This document shows positions 23,236 through 34,450 of a DNA stretch of 64,000 nt, one piece after another (the stretch's first letter is position 1; every line of letters begins with the position of its first letter). The stretch comes from Azorinus chamasolen (lineage: Eukaryota > Mollusca > Bivalvia > Cardiida > Solecurtidae): contig OY755236.1 in assembly GCA_963576725.1 (NCBI GenBank), positions 64,144,636 through 64,208,635 of the forward strand, in the 5' to 3' direction. The notes below the pieces were generated by a model. It made no database searches, was not told the DNA's origin, and was given only the letters and a program-made list of their open reading frames with translations. Made by a program: the position numbers and the translations under genes.

Positions 23236-24142
23236 TATTGGTGGTGCTCCTACTACTGGCATGCAGTATCTTCTGCCAAGAGAACAACAACATCAATGTA
23301 GATGATGTTCAAGAGGAGATTCCAGATGATATGGCAGTGGAAAACTCTCAAACCGCACCTGCATGTGATTCAGAAACTGACCCCTCTTGTAAAGGTCAGG
23401 ATTTGGAGGAGAGTATGTACAGGTCAAGTGACATAAACAAAGAGATAACAAATATCAAGTATGTCAAGGAAAATAAAGTGGACAAAGCTTTACCTCAGAT
23501 GAGTGAAGAAATGAACATAAATGATGCAGATACTGATCATGATGCGCCAGCAGACGCTGAAACCAAAACAATGTCTGATCCTGTGTCAGAACAGTCTGGT
23601 GAAAGATCAGTCAGTGCAGATGCAGAAAAAGATACCAATAACATTAATGGAACAAGTAATTCATCCACTGTCTTTCAGTGGTTCAGATATGTGGCAGATC
23701 AGTTTTTAGAAGAATTCAAGGATGGTATTTACTCGAAACAAGCTGAGCCAATAAATACAACTGAAACAAATCTTACTATTCCACTAGTCAATGAAACTAT
23801 AGAATCAAAAGCTGATAATGTAACTGAAACTACAGAGAGCTTAATTTTGAATAAAACTGACACAGGGAATACAACTGATACTAAAAAAGTAAAATTTCAC
23901 TGCAGTGGTAGAAATATTACAGACAATTCTAATGCAACAGTTAAACTCATAACAAGTGCTAGACTTCTGCAGCTTCTTACCTTTGATAAGAATGAGACAG
24001 AAAATATGACTGACTGTTTACTGGTGATGTTCTATGCCCCATGGTGCCATTTCTGCGCAAGAACAGCCCCACATTATAATGCTGTGGCAAGAGCATTTCC
24101 ACAACTGGACTTTGTTGCAGTAGACACAGCTCAATTTAGCAA
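23236..24142 (+). CDS. TXNDC15: TXNDC15 exon 2: signal peptide, acidic N-glycosylated region, thioredoxin CxxC
   Basis: Largest exon of thioredoxin domain-containing protein 15, a single-pass ER/secretory membrane protein needed for ciliary transition-zone function in vertebrates (the human gene is linked to Meckel-Gruber syndrome). The acceptor is a T-rich tract ending gatag at 23235; the donor is GTAAGT at 24143. The frame gives the hydrophobic core of a signal peptide, then about 220 acidic, Ser/Thr-rich residues with many N-x-T/S sites, then the start of a thioredoxin fold with the active-site stretch MFYAPWCHFCARTAPHY (Cys 282 and 285 of the assembled 427-aa protein) and AFPQLDFVAVD. As I recall, the vertebrate protein has only the first of the two cysteines (CRFS), so a full CHFC here hints at retained redox activity. 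Exons 2-4 together match the conserved C-terminal half of TXNDC15 well; the N-terminal half is poorly conserved, as usual. Confidence 0.93.
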
Positions 24143-24202
24143 GTAAGTTGGAACAAATCAGGTGCCCAGTGTACGTGCAGACTGACTGGTAATATACTAA
24201 TC

Positions 24203-24405
24203 TTAACCCTTTCCTCCATAGGCTATTTTTAGACCCAACCTCTTTGAATGAATCTACCCAAAAGGAGCATTTACTAGAGAAAAGTAAGATTTTAGAATTT
24301 TGTAGTTTGAAACCATTGTGATAAATAGAGCACATGCTCACAATATTTTCAAGAAGTGGTTATTACAGAGGCGTAGAAAGGCGTATTTATGGAGGAAAGG
24401 GTTAA
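24203..24405 (-). mobile_element. Family A MITE (partial core) in TXNDC15 intron 2
   Basis: TTAACCCTTTCCTCC to GGAAAGGGTTAA; one hairpin arm is truncated. Confidence 0.85.
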
Positions 24406-24576
24406 GCACAATAGAAAAAATTGTGATGTCCTTTGCCAACAGCTTGGATCTAGATCAGATGCTGTGTAACTCAGCATATCATCAGGATCCAAACTGTTGG
24501 ATCCAGACTTTCTTGAAAGGAATTCGAAAACATATACTTTGAGAAATGGAAGAAAATGTATCAGATGACCATTTTT

Positions 24577-24875
24577 GTGTCACCTGTCGAGAGGCAATGT
24601 GTCACTTAGGGATCACTTTTCCGTCGTCTGTCTGTCTGTCGGTCCGTCCATCTGTCCGTCACACTTTCTTTTTTTGGCTGTCATTTCTAAACTAATCATT
24701 ATAGAGCTTTCAAATTTCACACATGGAACAAGCATGGTCAGAGGAAGTGTCATGCACAAGGGCCACAACTCTAGCATCAATATTTTTTGAGTTATTCCCC
24801 TTTTTCATATTAACAATAAGTTTTTGTGTCAGCTGCGAGCAGGTGACACATGTGTTCCTCCGAACACTCTTGTTG
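24577..24875 (+). mobile_element. Compact, complete pearl/HINE-like element (GTGTCACCTG type)
   Basis: 5' GTGTCACCTG, a CCGTC/CTGTC tract (24620-24662), one core unit, 3' CAGGTGACAC (exact complement of the start), hairpin GTGTTCCTCCGAACAC and TCTTGTT. At 299 bp it shows the whole architecture in minimal form. Confidence 0.8.
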
Positions 24876-25077
24876 TAGATGAAAGATACTTATTGTTGAA
24901 AGTGTTAATAAAAACTTAAAAGCAGACACTACATATGATCTATAAATGAATTTACTTCTGGTCAGTATGTCGCTGCTTAATGTAAAATTAAGGTAATATT
25001 GATTTTGAGCTTTCTGCATAACTTTATGATTATTATTATGCAATAAGCTACCACCTATCTTAAACAATTTTTGATGA

Positions 25078-25145
25078 CCTTTGCAAACAGTTTGAATCTA
25101 GATGAGATACTGTAACTTCACATCAGGATCCAAACTGTTTGGCAC
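25078..25145. repeat. AAACAGTTTGGATCC inverted-repeat element
   Basis: CAAACAGTTTGAATCTAGAT and ATCAGGATCCAAACTGTTTG. Similar relics lie at about 24433-24505 and 47411-47478. Confidence 0.65.
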
Positions 25146-25344
25146 TGTTTAAAAGAATTGAGGGAAAATGTACTTTGAGTAATGGAAGAAAATGTACTTT
25201 TAGAATTGTATCAGATGACAGATTTGTGGATGAAAGTTACTTGAAATTTTCTTCTATATAACATGTAGTGAAACACTTGGGGTGGGGCAGGAGTATTTGC
25301 TTTAGAAAATTTGATGTAGATAGTTATTTGTAATTTATTTGCAG

Positions 25345-25475
25345 TTTGTTAGCCAGATTTGGAACAGTGTCTGTGCCAAACATTTTGATATTCCACCAAT
25401 CAAGAGCTGCAGTGAAGTTTAATCAAACTGAACGGACATTTGAAAACTTGGTATCCTTCATACACAATGCTACAG
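25345..25475 (+). CDS. TXNDC15: TXNDC15 exon 3: C-terminal half of the thioredoxin fold
   Basis: Follows a TTTATTTGCAG acceptor at 25344. With AA carried from exon 2, it opens as N-LLARFGTVSVPNILIF, the cis-proline region of the thioredoxin fold (VPN), followed by RAAVKFNQTERTFENLVSFI and HNATG. It is closely similar to the matching part of vertebrate TXNDC15. The exon ends in ACAG before GTAAGA at 25476. That exon-intron border is repeated three more times directly downstream (see the tandem donor repeat). Confidence 0.93.
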
Positions 25476-25627
25476 GTAAGACTCCACAAATACAGTGGTA
25501 TCATTTATTTTCACAATGCTACAGGTAAGACTCCACAAATACAGTGGTATCATTTATTTTCACAATGCTACAGGTAAGACTCCACAAATACAGTGGTATC
25601 ATTCATTAACAATGCTACAGGTAACAC
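25463..25627 (+). repeat. Tandem repeat of the TXNDC15 exon 3 / intron 3 splice-donor region
   Basis: The block ACAATGCTACAG|GTAAGACTCC plus about 27 further bases occurs at 49-bp spacing, giving donor GTs at 25476, 25525, 25574 and (diverged, GTAACA) 25621. The first three donors are identical. Use of a downstream donor would add 49, 98 or 145 bases, none divisible by three, and the frame meets a stop at the second donor. Confidence 0.95.
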
Positions 25628-26236
25628 TTCAAGTACAGTAAAACCTCTCAACCACCAGTACCAGGTCTAGTTTTTTTTTTTTCTGGCTTGTGGAAGCTTT
25701 TTGCTGGGGAGAAAATAATGTAGAAAGCTGGTAAAATAGATCTAGGACGAGGCAGGGCTCGAAGTTAATAGTGGCAAGTGGCAGTTTTGCCACAAGAAAT
25801 GTCCAACTTGCCACCTGATCTGAAAGTCGGTGGCAAAAACTTTCCACCAGGAATAATTGGGTGGAAATCAAAACAATCAGCAGAATACTTCAAGAATTAT
25901 CGGACCACCGGTAGTTGTTCTTGCTTGTTGAAAATTCCTTTTGTTGTTGTTACAAGCAACATTAAAAAGGTCACAAACACATAAAGGTCACAGATAAAAA
26001 AGGTAGGACAATGGTTTCCAGTTCACAAACATTAACAGTTTTGATGTAGATATGTGGGACATGTGTTGTAGAAGATTTTATGCGCATGATTTAACTCTTA
26101 ATTGCTTTTAGGACAACAACTTTGTTTTGACAAGTTTGTGACCAATGTTTTAATCTGTTTCTAGTAGATTGTAGTGTACGTATGTGTTGTTAAATGTATT
26201 GATGAGTACGCCGTCCGCAAAATGTGTAATGCAGAT

Positions 26237-26716
26237 TAACACATTCCCACATATACTTCTTTTTTAAGCCTTTGCAAACAGAGTAGACCCATATCAGACA
26301 GCCCTTGTAGGAGCCATCTGATCAGGGTCTTCTCTGTTTGCTTATGAAATTATAACAGCTTTGACTCAACAGTTTCTATCAATACCAAAAAACCATGTGT
26401 ACATATGTCATCCTAAAATTCGGCTAGTAAATATTCATGATGTCATTATTTCTGAACCTTTCACTCCATTAATACACCTTTTAATGCCTTTGCAAACAAA
26501 ATAGACTCAGATCAGACGGCTCCTAATCAAGGTTTGCTCTGTTTGCTTATGATACGATATAAATATGTTTCTTATCTACAGTTTCTGCCCTGGCCAAAAT
26601 ATCATGTGTCCATGTGCTATTATAACAGATAATCTTATTAATAATCATAATGTCATTATTTCTTTCATGAATATTCATGGAGTAAAGGGTTAAATTAATA
26701 TTCAATAGGGAAAGGT
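26237..26716 (+). mobile_element. Family C MITE nested within another family C MITE
   Basis: The outer copy (TTAACACATTCCC to AATAGGGAAAGG) is split by an inner one (about 26452-26691, AACCTTTCACTCC to GAGTAAAGGGTTAA) at the same ATTTCT/TTAA position used in other nests. Confidence 0.75.
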
Positions 26717-26791
26717 ATAAAAAGACAGTTGTCTGATGGTACATGTATTTACATATGCTAAAGTTTGCATCTAATGTCACATTATTTGCAG

Positions 26792-27003
26792 GTTTAGAGC
26801 CCAACTCTACAGTGAATGTGACAGAAGCTGATTATGCAGGTCCTGTTTCCAGTGTGCCCACAGATGATCCAGATTATCTCCTCTTGATCTCCTGGATCTT
26901 TGTGATATTTTGTAGCTCATGCATGTTTGTGAAGTCCCAGAAGGGCCAGCAGTGGATCACTAGGGTTAGAATACTATGGCAAGAGCATCAGCATATAGAC
27001 TGA
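26792..27003 (+). CDS. TXNDC15: TXNDC15 exon 4: juxtamembrane segment, transmembrane helix, cytoplasmic tail and stop
   Basis: The acceptor ATTATTTGCAG ends at 26791. The exon completes the split glycine codon from exon 3 and codes GLEPNSTVNVTE, an acidic luminal spacer, a transmembrane helix at about residues 386-404 (LLLISWIFVIFCSSCMFV), and a short basic tail with WITRVRILW and EHQHID before TGA at 27001. The tail resembles that of the vertebrate protein. The total of 1284 coding bases over four exons is divisible by three. I see no clear poly(A) signal close by; downstream DNA passes directly into a MITE at about 27079. Confidence 0.92.
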
Positions 27004-27200
27004 GGAGAGATGATGCTGAAATTGTGATACTGGTATGGTAATATCAAGTTATCAAACCTTTAAATGGTACAAACAAGTTTAGCCATTCCCTCATATTGAT
27101 GCCTCTGTAAATGTCATACATAGAGCATTTGACCCATAGGAGCAAATGCTGTATTCATCACAATTGTATAAAAACTACACAATTCTATAATTTGGTTTTT

Positions 27201-29056
27201 AGCTCACCAGAGCACAAAGTGCTAAGGGTGAGCTTTTGTGATCACCTGATGTCTATCGTCCGTCGTTGTGCGTCGTCCGTCGTCAGTCGTCAACAATTTG
27301 AACCTTTAAAAATCTTCTCCTCTGAATCTACAGGATTCTCAGCTTTCATCTTAGACACATAGCATCATCTGTAGGCCCTCTACAAAAGTTATATAAATAA
27401 TGGGCCTGGGGTCAAAATTGGCCCCATCCCAGGGGTGAGCAGTTTTCAATAGAAACATATAGTGAACTTTGAAAATCTCTTCCTCTGAAACTGGATGGTT
27501 CATAGCTTTCATATTTGGCACATAGCATCATGTTCAGGTCTTCTACAAAAGTTATATAAATCATGCCCCTAGTAGTGGTGTAACAATACATCAAACTATC
27601 GAACTATCGTGATAGTTCTCTTTCCCAGTTGCACTATCGATAGTTGTTTCCAATTGACGATAGACTATTGCGATAGTTGCTCTGACTATCGATAGTTTCG
27701 ATAGTTCTTTCATATAATTGACATTGTGTTTTCAAGATGGCGTCGACCATCGCGGAGATCGAGTTTGTTAAAAACAAAAGTGGTAAAATACAAGTGCAAA
27801 GCCCAATTCATTTTGAATCATTTCCACAAACATTTTTAGTAAGTATTTACAGCAAAGTTATATCTTACACTGTGCAAATTTGCATTTACAAGTTTTCAAA
27901 TCTTGGCAATAACTATTGCAATAGTATTGCAATAGTTTCCAGCAATAGTAATAGTATCGCAATAGTACTTTCAGCAATAGCAATAGTATTGCAATAGTCA
28001 AAACTGGTCCCAATAGTCAGCCCTAGCCCATAGGGTCAAAATTGGCCCCAACCCAGGGGTAGTAAGTTTTTCAAAGCAGACTTACAAGTGGCTATTTTTA
28101 AACATTTACTGGTGTCTATTTTTAGCATACATTTAAAGGTATGTTATCTCCCTTTTTGATAACAACTGGATTGCCTCCCTTGTTGGTAGTAAATCTGCAG
28201 TAATATTGCAGACCCAAAGAAAGAAAATTGTTATAGTTAGATCTCGCCTGTTGCACATTAATTAGGACAATTAACCCTCTACTTCATAAATAGACCTTTC
28301 TGCACATTTGCAAACAGTAGACCCATATTAGATGGCTTATGTAGTAGCCATCTGATCAATCTGCTGTTTGCTTATGATATGATATAGTCCAAATTGCATT
28401 ACATTATTTTCATTTTGTGTACAATATACTTATAATATATTTACTAACCCTTTCCCTCATGTTAACACCTTTTCACACATTTGCAAACAGAGCAGACTCA
28501 GATCAGATGGCTCCTATAGCAGCTGTCTGATCAGTGTCTGCTCTGTTTGTCAATGGAATTTGAAAGATGTTTCTTTACTTTCTAAAATGGCTACACTGTC
28601 CCACCTTCCGTATTTCATTATAACTATTTTTTCCATGAATATTCAGTAGGTATTTAAAATTTGGATAAACATAGAACAGGGGAAGGGTTGAAAATAAATT
28701 AAGATATGAATAATAATAACTCATGAAGGTGTTATGAAAATATCTGAAATTTTGAACATAAGTATAGATTAATATATTATGTCTGAAATTCAACCAATTT
28801 GCCTAGGGAGAGGGTATACATGCTTTTGTGCATGCCCTTCTTTAGATTTACATTGTTATATGTTTTCATTTACAATTTCTTAAAATTTCTTCACTTGAGG
28901 TCCTCTACAAAAGTTACATAAATTATGCCCCTTGGGTCAAAATTTGCCCGCCCCAGGGCCGTCTAGTTTTCTACAGAAACACATAGTGAAAACTTTGAAA
29001 ATCTTCTCCTCTGATTGTCTGGTGAGCAATGTCGGGCCTTTCAGGCCCTTTTGTTT
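27201..29056 (+). mobile_element. Pearl/HINE-like element (AGCTCACC type) with hAT-like and MITE cargo
   Basis: 5' stem-loop AGCTCACCAGAGCAC-AAA-GTGCT with GGTGAGCT, a GTCCGTCGT tract, core units with TCTACAAAAGTTATATAAAT, 3' TGGTGAGC, hairpin GGGCCTTTCAGGCCC and TTTTGTTT. It contains a hAT-like element (27573-28025), a partial family C (about 28270-28440) and a family B MITE (about 28444-28690). Confidence 0.85.
27565..28033 (+). mobile_element. hAT-like non-autonomous element with CTATCGATAG motifs
   Basis: Element 27573-28025 (453 bp) begins TAGTGGTGTAACAATACATC and ends CAATAGTCAGCCCTA, flanked by an 8-bp near-duplication GCCCCTAG / GCCCATAG. The left third is dense in ACTATCGATAGTT-like palindromes; the right third in GCAATAGTA words. 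A short frame from 27737 (MASTIAEIEFVKNKSGK) stops being convincing near a GTAAGT at 27840, which might be a relic of a transposase first exon. It contains no transposase domain. Confidence 0.7.
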
Positions 29057-29130
29057 CTAGTGAATGCTCCTTTTCAACAGATTTATTCGAAGAGGTAGGT
29101 CTAAAAATAGCCTATGAGGAAATGGATTAA

Positions 29131-30338
29131 TTATGTCTTTGCGCCATTAAATATAAAGGGGTAAAACTATTTAAGACTTACACTGATGTATCATTTAACA
29201 TCAAACAAATAAGTGTTACAAGCACTGTATAATAAGGTATTTCTTGATGCTTTGATTTGAAGTGCACAACGATGAGCATCGTTTGAGTGAACTGAGCTGA
29301 GCATCACTGTATCCGCTGGTACATAAAAGCGGTTTTCACTTCATTTTCAGTGCATACAAAGCATCACATGGTAATGCTATTGGTTTCAGGGCTAACATCA
29401 TTTACTTACAAGTCTTTAAACTCTCGGTCTTGCTAGCCAAACATAGGGCTGCATCACCAATTCACTCCATGTGTGTCGTCTGTTGTATAACTACGCTGTC
29501 GTTAAACATTCTGAAACAGCTGTCAGCTTAGGCTGTTTCACTTTATGGCACTTTTTAAGGATTATGTGATAAAAAGAATCTTGTTTTTATGAAACTCGTT
29601 TATTAATAACTATAATGAATATGACACTCCCTAAAGCTTAATAAAAACAATTAATGATGAACTTTCATGTAAGATCCTCTGTATTCAAAATATTGGCAGC
29701 TTGGATCCATGATAAAGCAAGCTGAGCCTCAACTGTTTTCTCTCCGAGTCGGATAAAGGCGTCCCATCTATGGCACTAACCTATTATTCGATTTATACAG
29801 TCAATTTACATGTAGTTAAATATCTATTTTCATACTCATAAAACATAACACTCTTGAAATAATTTACATTGAAAATGCGGTTTTTCGATCAACGGATCCC
29901 TCTCTTTTCATGTCCATTTAGACGTAAATAGATCTAATGAGCTACCACAGAGGAAAATAGTTTCAATACTTGCGTTACAAGAGGGGAAAACGTGGTTGAA
30001 TTTGAAAAATAAGATGATTTGAATCGAGGGTCGATTAGTTATTTCAAACAGACATGGTTATATTTTCTGGTCAAATTCGAGTTCTGTAGTCTCGGTTTCT
30101 ATTTTTAGATAGACCTAACGTCACTCATAAATTGATGGAACTGAACAGGCTATATTTAGGTCTATGACTATCACCGCCCCTGTAAGAGTTTATCAATCAA
30201 ATTATCATGAGAGTGAAAAGAAAACATTTACTATTTATCTGTTAATCTTTGCTTCTAGGCTTTATTTTTATCAAAAACGTGTTTCGCCAGCGGTGGATTA
30301 AATTAATAAAACTGATAATTCAGCGTTACTTTGTATGT
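29131..30338. other. Non-coding interval
   Basis: No gene recognised. TCGGATAAAGGCGTCCCATC near 29752 matches part of the foldback element at 43663-43918, so a relic of that family is present. Confidence 0.4.
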
Positions 30339-30432
30339 GGCCTCTGTGGCGTAATCGGTAAGGACGATGTCTCTAGAGTGATTGGAATTGGTTTTTGTAG
30401 GATCAGGCGCGGGTTCGAATCCAGATATAGCC
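30339..30432 (+). repeat. tRNA-like sequence with Pol III A and B boxes, degenerate
   Basis: TGGCGTAATCGG (30347-30358) fits an A box and GGTTCGAATCC (30412-30422) is a perfect B box. The acceptor arm pairs at only three positions (GGC/GCC) and the gap between boxes is about 20 nt too long for a plain tRNA. A tRNA pseudogene or SINE head is more likely than a working tRNA. Confidence 0.6.
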
Positions 30433-30719
30433 AATTATTTTTATTTTTTCTCATTTGAATAATTCTTTTGGTGAATTTTCTGTTAGATCTATTTCGTCAA
30501 CATGATTTTTATGCATATTTACTGAAAATTAAAATAGTTCCATGGTTATAGAATCATTACGCCTATCTACTAACCTAATAAACCTTCTACTTCCGGAAGT
30601 AACCTAATAAACCTAAGTTTATCTGCACCCCCTTTATTACGTCACTAGAGAAGCCTGGTGACTGGATAAAAAACTTGTTTGCATCGCTGATTCATTGATA
30701 TAGCCTTTAAAATGTGTCC

Positions 30720-30965
30720 TCTTTGATCCTTTACCTCATAGATATGCCTTTTAACACATTTGCAAACAGTGTAGACCCAGATCAGATGGCTCCTGTAGGA
30801 ATCGTCAGATCAGCATCTGCCCTCTTTGCTTATAAAATAATATGTCAGATTTTACAGTTTCTACTGAAATTTCTCTTGTTCGTGATGGAATTATAAAAAT
30901 TCAACTAATGAATATCCAAACATTCTTTATTTCTTAATGAATATTCATAAGGTAATTGTTTAGGT
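30720..30965 (+). mobile_element. Family C MITE, diverged
   Basis: TTGATCCTTTACCTC start, CAAACAGTGTAGACCCAGAT, tail ATGAATATTCATAAGG. Confidence 0.65.
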
Positions 30966-31380
30966 AGTTTGAATGATAAAGATCTGTTTCTACAGTTTCT
31001 GTCATGGCTAAAAATCCTGTGTTCTTTTGCAGTTAGAATTCAATAAATTATTATTTATTAACATTATACACAAATAACTCAGTTTTCAATATTTCGGCCG
31101 TAGCATTTTTCAAGAAATACCACGTAATTAAAACTTCACTACATGTTTAGCATTTAAGCACCATAATAGAATTGTTTATATTACATGACGTTATTATGAC
31201 ATAACTTGGCGTAACGTCATTTGGCGTAAAAATGTCATTTGGCGCCATAATGTCATTGCAACACTGCTGGAATATACTGATACCTTGTCATTATTTCTTA
31301 CATGAATACTCATGGACTAAAGGGGTAATTGTTGTAATAATGCCTTAATATGTTTTTTGTTGTTGTTTTTTCAGCAAATT

Positions 31381-31480
31381 GTTTCTGTGCCACCAGCTAA
31401 CACCATTCAGACTAAGGAGGCTTGGTCACTGTGGCAAGTAGTCCACAGCAAAAGCTTGTCTGTGGTGATATGATTCAACA
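31381..31480 (+). other. Possible terminal coding exon, unassigned
   Basis: A strong pyrimidine tract (TTGTTGTTGTTTTTTCAG) precedes 31381-ish CAAATTGTTTCTGTGCCACC. One frame reads QIVSVPPANTIQTKEAW then SLWQVVHSKSLSVVI and a TGA. The 320 bp that follow are free of the local repeats. I recognise no protein family, no donor exon is identified, and it could equally be UTR or chance. Confidence 0.25.
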
Positions 31481-31882
31481 GAGCAGTACAACATGGAAAG
31501 GGAATAGGAGTCTTGGAAACTACTGTAGATCTCAAGATAAAGGCTTATCATACTTATCCTAAATGTTCATCCAGATAAAGCATTAGTATTATTTAAAGTT
31601 ACCATGTTGACTTTTTCAGCTTCACACACCAGTGGAGAGGGAATCTCTTTGTAATTCAGCAGAAACTATTCTTTTGCGACCCCCTTTCCAAAAAGGTTGA
31701 AACCATTGTGATTTGTTATAAAGTTTGGCCACCTTGGGCAGGGCTAATTGTTTGTATATGGCTATAGTGAAATTTAAAAAATCTCTAAAACCACTAGGCG
31801 AATATAACCTATTACTCCATGAATATTCATGAAAAAGATGATCACATTATTAATTGGATTAATTTTTAAAATAGAATATTAT

Positions 31883-32485
31883 TGGCCGGATTGCTCGCAA
31901 TCCAGGCTAATAGATTGGCGAATGCCGTCCGGCCAGCCGTCCGTCCGGTTGACCTTTTTGTTTGTGTTAGTTATAGCCAAAGTATAATACCTACAGTAAC
32001 CAAACTTGGCATGTGGGTTCAGAATGAGGGTCACATTACATGTCATAGGTGAGCAGGTTACTATGACCCCTTTGTGACCTAGTTTTTACGCTTCATTGAC
32101 TTAGAGAATTTCCAGGTTGACCTTTCTGTTTGTGTTAGTTATAGCCAAATTATAACACCTACAGTAACCAACCCTGGCATATGGGTTCAGAATGAGGGTC
32201 ACATTACATGTCATAGGTTAGTAGGGTATTATGAACCCTTTGTGACCTAGTTTTTACGCTTCAATGACTTAGAGAATTTCCAGGTTGACCTTTTTGTTGC
32301 CGATCGATAACTAATAAATGACTTGGCCTAGAATCTTCAAACTTGCTGTGGTGGTTGGTCATGACAACTTAATGACCCCTATTGTTTTTGAGGTCACTAG
32401 GTCAAAGATCAAGGTCACAATGACCTTAACTGGTGAAATGATTTCCTTTATGCGCCCAAGATCTAAATCGGGGCATACTGTTTTT
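31883..32485 (+). mobile_element. Pearl-like element (GGATTGCTCGCAATCC type), 3' end unclear
   Basis: A perfect stem-loop GGATTGC-TC-GCAATCC, CCGTCCGTCCGG tract and two to three core units of about 156-170 bp (GGTTGACCTTTTTGTT at 31957, 32283). It is cut by the next pearl-like element at 32486. Confidence 0.7.
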
Positions 32486-34182
32486 AGCTCACCAAAGCAC
32501 TTTTGTGCTCAGGGTGAGCTTTTGTGATCGCCTGATGTCCGTCGTCGTGCGTCGTCCGTCGTGCGTCGTCCGTCGTCGGGCGTCAACAATTTCAACCTTT
32601 AAAAATCTTCTCCTCTGAATCTACAGGGTTCTCAGCTTTCATCTTTGGTACATAGCATCATCTGTATGTCCTCTACAAAAGTTATATAAATTATGCCCCT
32701 GGGGTCAAAATTGGCCCTGCCCCAGGGGTTTTCAGTTTTCAATAGAAACATATAGTGAAAACTTTGAAATTCTTCTCCTCTCAAACTAGAAGGTTCTCAG
32801 CTTTCATATTTGGCACATAGCTTCAACTTCAGGTCTTCTACAAAAGTTATATAAATTATGCCCCTAGGGTCAAAATTGGCCCCACCCCAGGGATTCACAG
32901 TTTATTTTAGCTGACTGCATAAACAGCCCATGGGATCACTATATATGCATAGGAAAAACTTTGAAACTCTTCTTGTCAAAACTACATGTCCCAGAGCTTA
33001 GATATTTGTGGTATAGATTAACTTAGCATGCCTTAATGAGTTTTGAAAATATCATAGTTCTGAGGTTAAAATTGGCCCTGCCCTGTGTATATATTCTTTT
33101 TCACTTCTACAGCCTAAAGGTTCTACAGGTTAAAGTTTTCCTAATCCAGTGCTCTGATAAGACTCACTGGCCAGAGTGTATTGGTAATCACCCTTAGCCT
33201 GATCAGTAGAGTAGAAATTGTGTTTAGACAAATTACACACACTCATTTTAGATTGAGAAAACTTTGTGGACAATACTCAAAATGCAGAAAGCTCTTAAAG
33301 CTTTTTTCCATATCTATGCCCTGCATTAAGCTGCCAGCTATCAATATATATCCCATAACTGTATCTGCTGTGAAGTTCAGCTTAATACAAATTCAAGTGT
33401 TCTATTGCATCTTGGAGAGCAGTGTCATTTTAAGCATACATCTCCCTTTCACACTTTTTGATTACAACTGGATTGCCTCCCTTCTGGATAATGGCAGTTG
33501 CAAATTAGATCTGACCTGTAAATAGAACAATTAACCCTTTACTCCATAAATATGCATTTCTACACCTTTGCAAACAGAGTAGACCCAGATCAGATGGCTC
33601 ATGTAGTAGCCATCTGATCAATTTGCTTATGATATAATATAGTGCAAATTGCATTAAATTATTTTTATTTTGTGTACAATATACATGCACTTATAATATG
33701 TTTACTTAAGCCTTTCCCTCATATAAATGACTTTTCAAGCATTTGCAAACAGAACAGACCAAATCAGACAGCTCCTATAGCAGCTGTCTGATCAGGGTCT
33801 GATCTGTTTGTCAATGGAATTTGAAATATATTTCTTTACTTTCTAAAATGGCTATACTGTCCCACTTTCCATATTTCATTACAACTATTTTGTCCATGAA
33901 TATTCACTAGGTATTGAAATTTTGAATAAACATAGAACAGGGGAAGGGTTAAAAGTACATCAATCTTAAGGTAAGATATGAATAATAATATGAACTCGAA
34001 GATGTAATGAAAATATCTGAAATTTTGAACATAAGTATAGATTAATTTATTCTTTCTGAATTAAAATTTGCAGCACCCCAGGGCCGGCTAGTTTACTATA
34101 GAAACATATAGTGAAATCTTTGAAAATCTTCTCTCCTGATTGTCTGGTGAGCGATGTCAGGGCCATTCTGGCCCTCTTGTTT
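32486..34182 (+). mobile_element. Pearl/HINE-like element (AGCTCACC type), sister of 27201-29056
   Basis: 5' AGCTCACCAAAGCAC stem-loop, CGTCCGTCGTGCGTCGTCC tract, core units, then a partial family C (33532-33705) and a family B MITE (33705-33952) in the same place and order as in 27201-29056. Ends TGGTGAGC, GGGCCATTCTGGCCC, TCTTGTTT. Confidence 0.88.
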
Positions 34183-34450
34183 AGTTTGTTTGTTTGTCTG
34201 TCTGAAACCTAACCTTGACCTTTTGAACTGTCAGAGATAAGAGGCTACACATCTGACATGTATATTGATCTCAGAAGGAGTTGTCTGATCAGGGTGTGCA
34301 CTGTTTGCTTCACAAATTATTTTCAAAAGGTTACATCAGCAAATAAATGTTTACGGAGACTCCCCTTCAAATGAAACTTATATTAGTTCATAATAAATAT
34401 ACATTGTATTTAGATGCAAGAACTCTCAGAAAGTGAGGTTTAATTATATG

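Larger units (their letters stand above)
27079..29130 (+). mobile_element. Family A MITE split by a pearl-like element
   Basis: Left part 27079-27200 and right part 29057-29130 (CTAGTGAATGCTCC to ATGGATTAA) rejoin to a normal A element. Confidence 0.8.

Noticed and set aside
27737..27997. Complete small protein gene
   Set aside because: The frame lies inside a 453-bp hAT-like element, and its second half is GCAATAGTA repeat translation.
30339..30432. Functional tRNA gene
   Set aside because: A and B boxes are good, but the acceptor and T stems do not pair and the spacing is too long.
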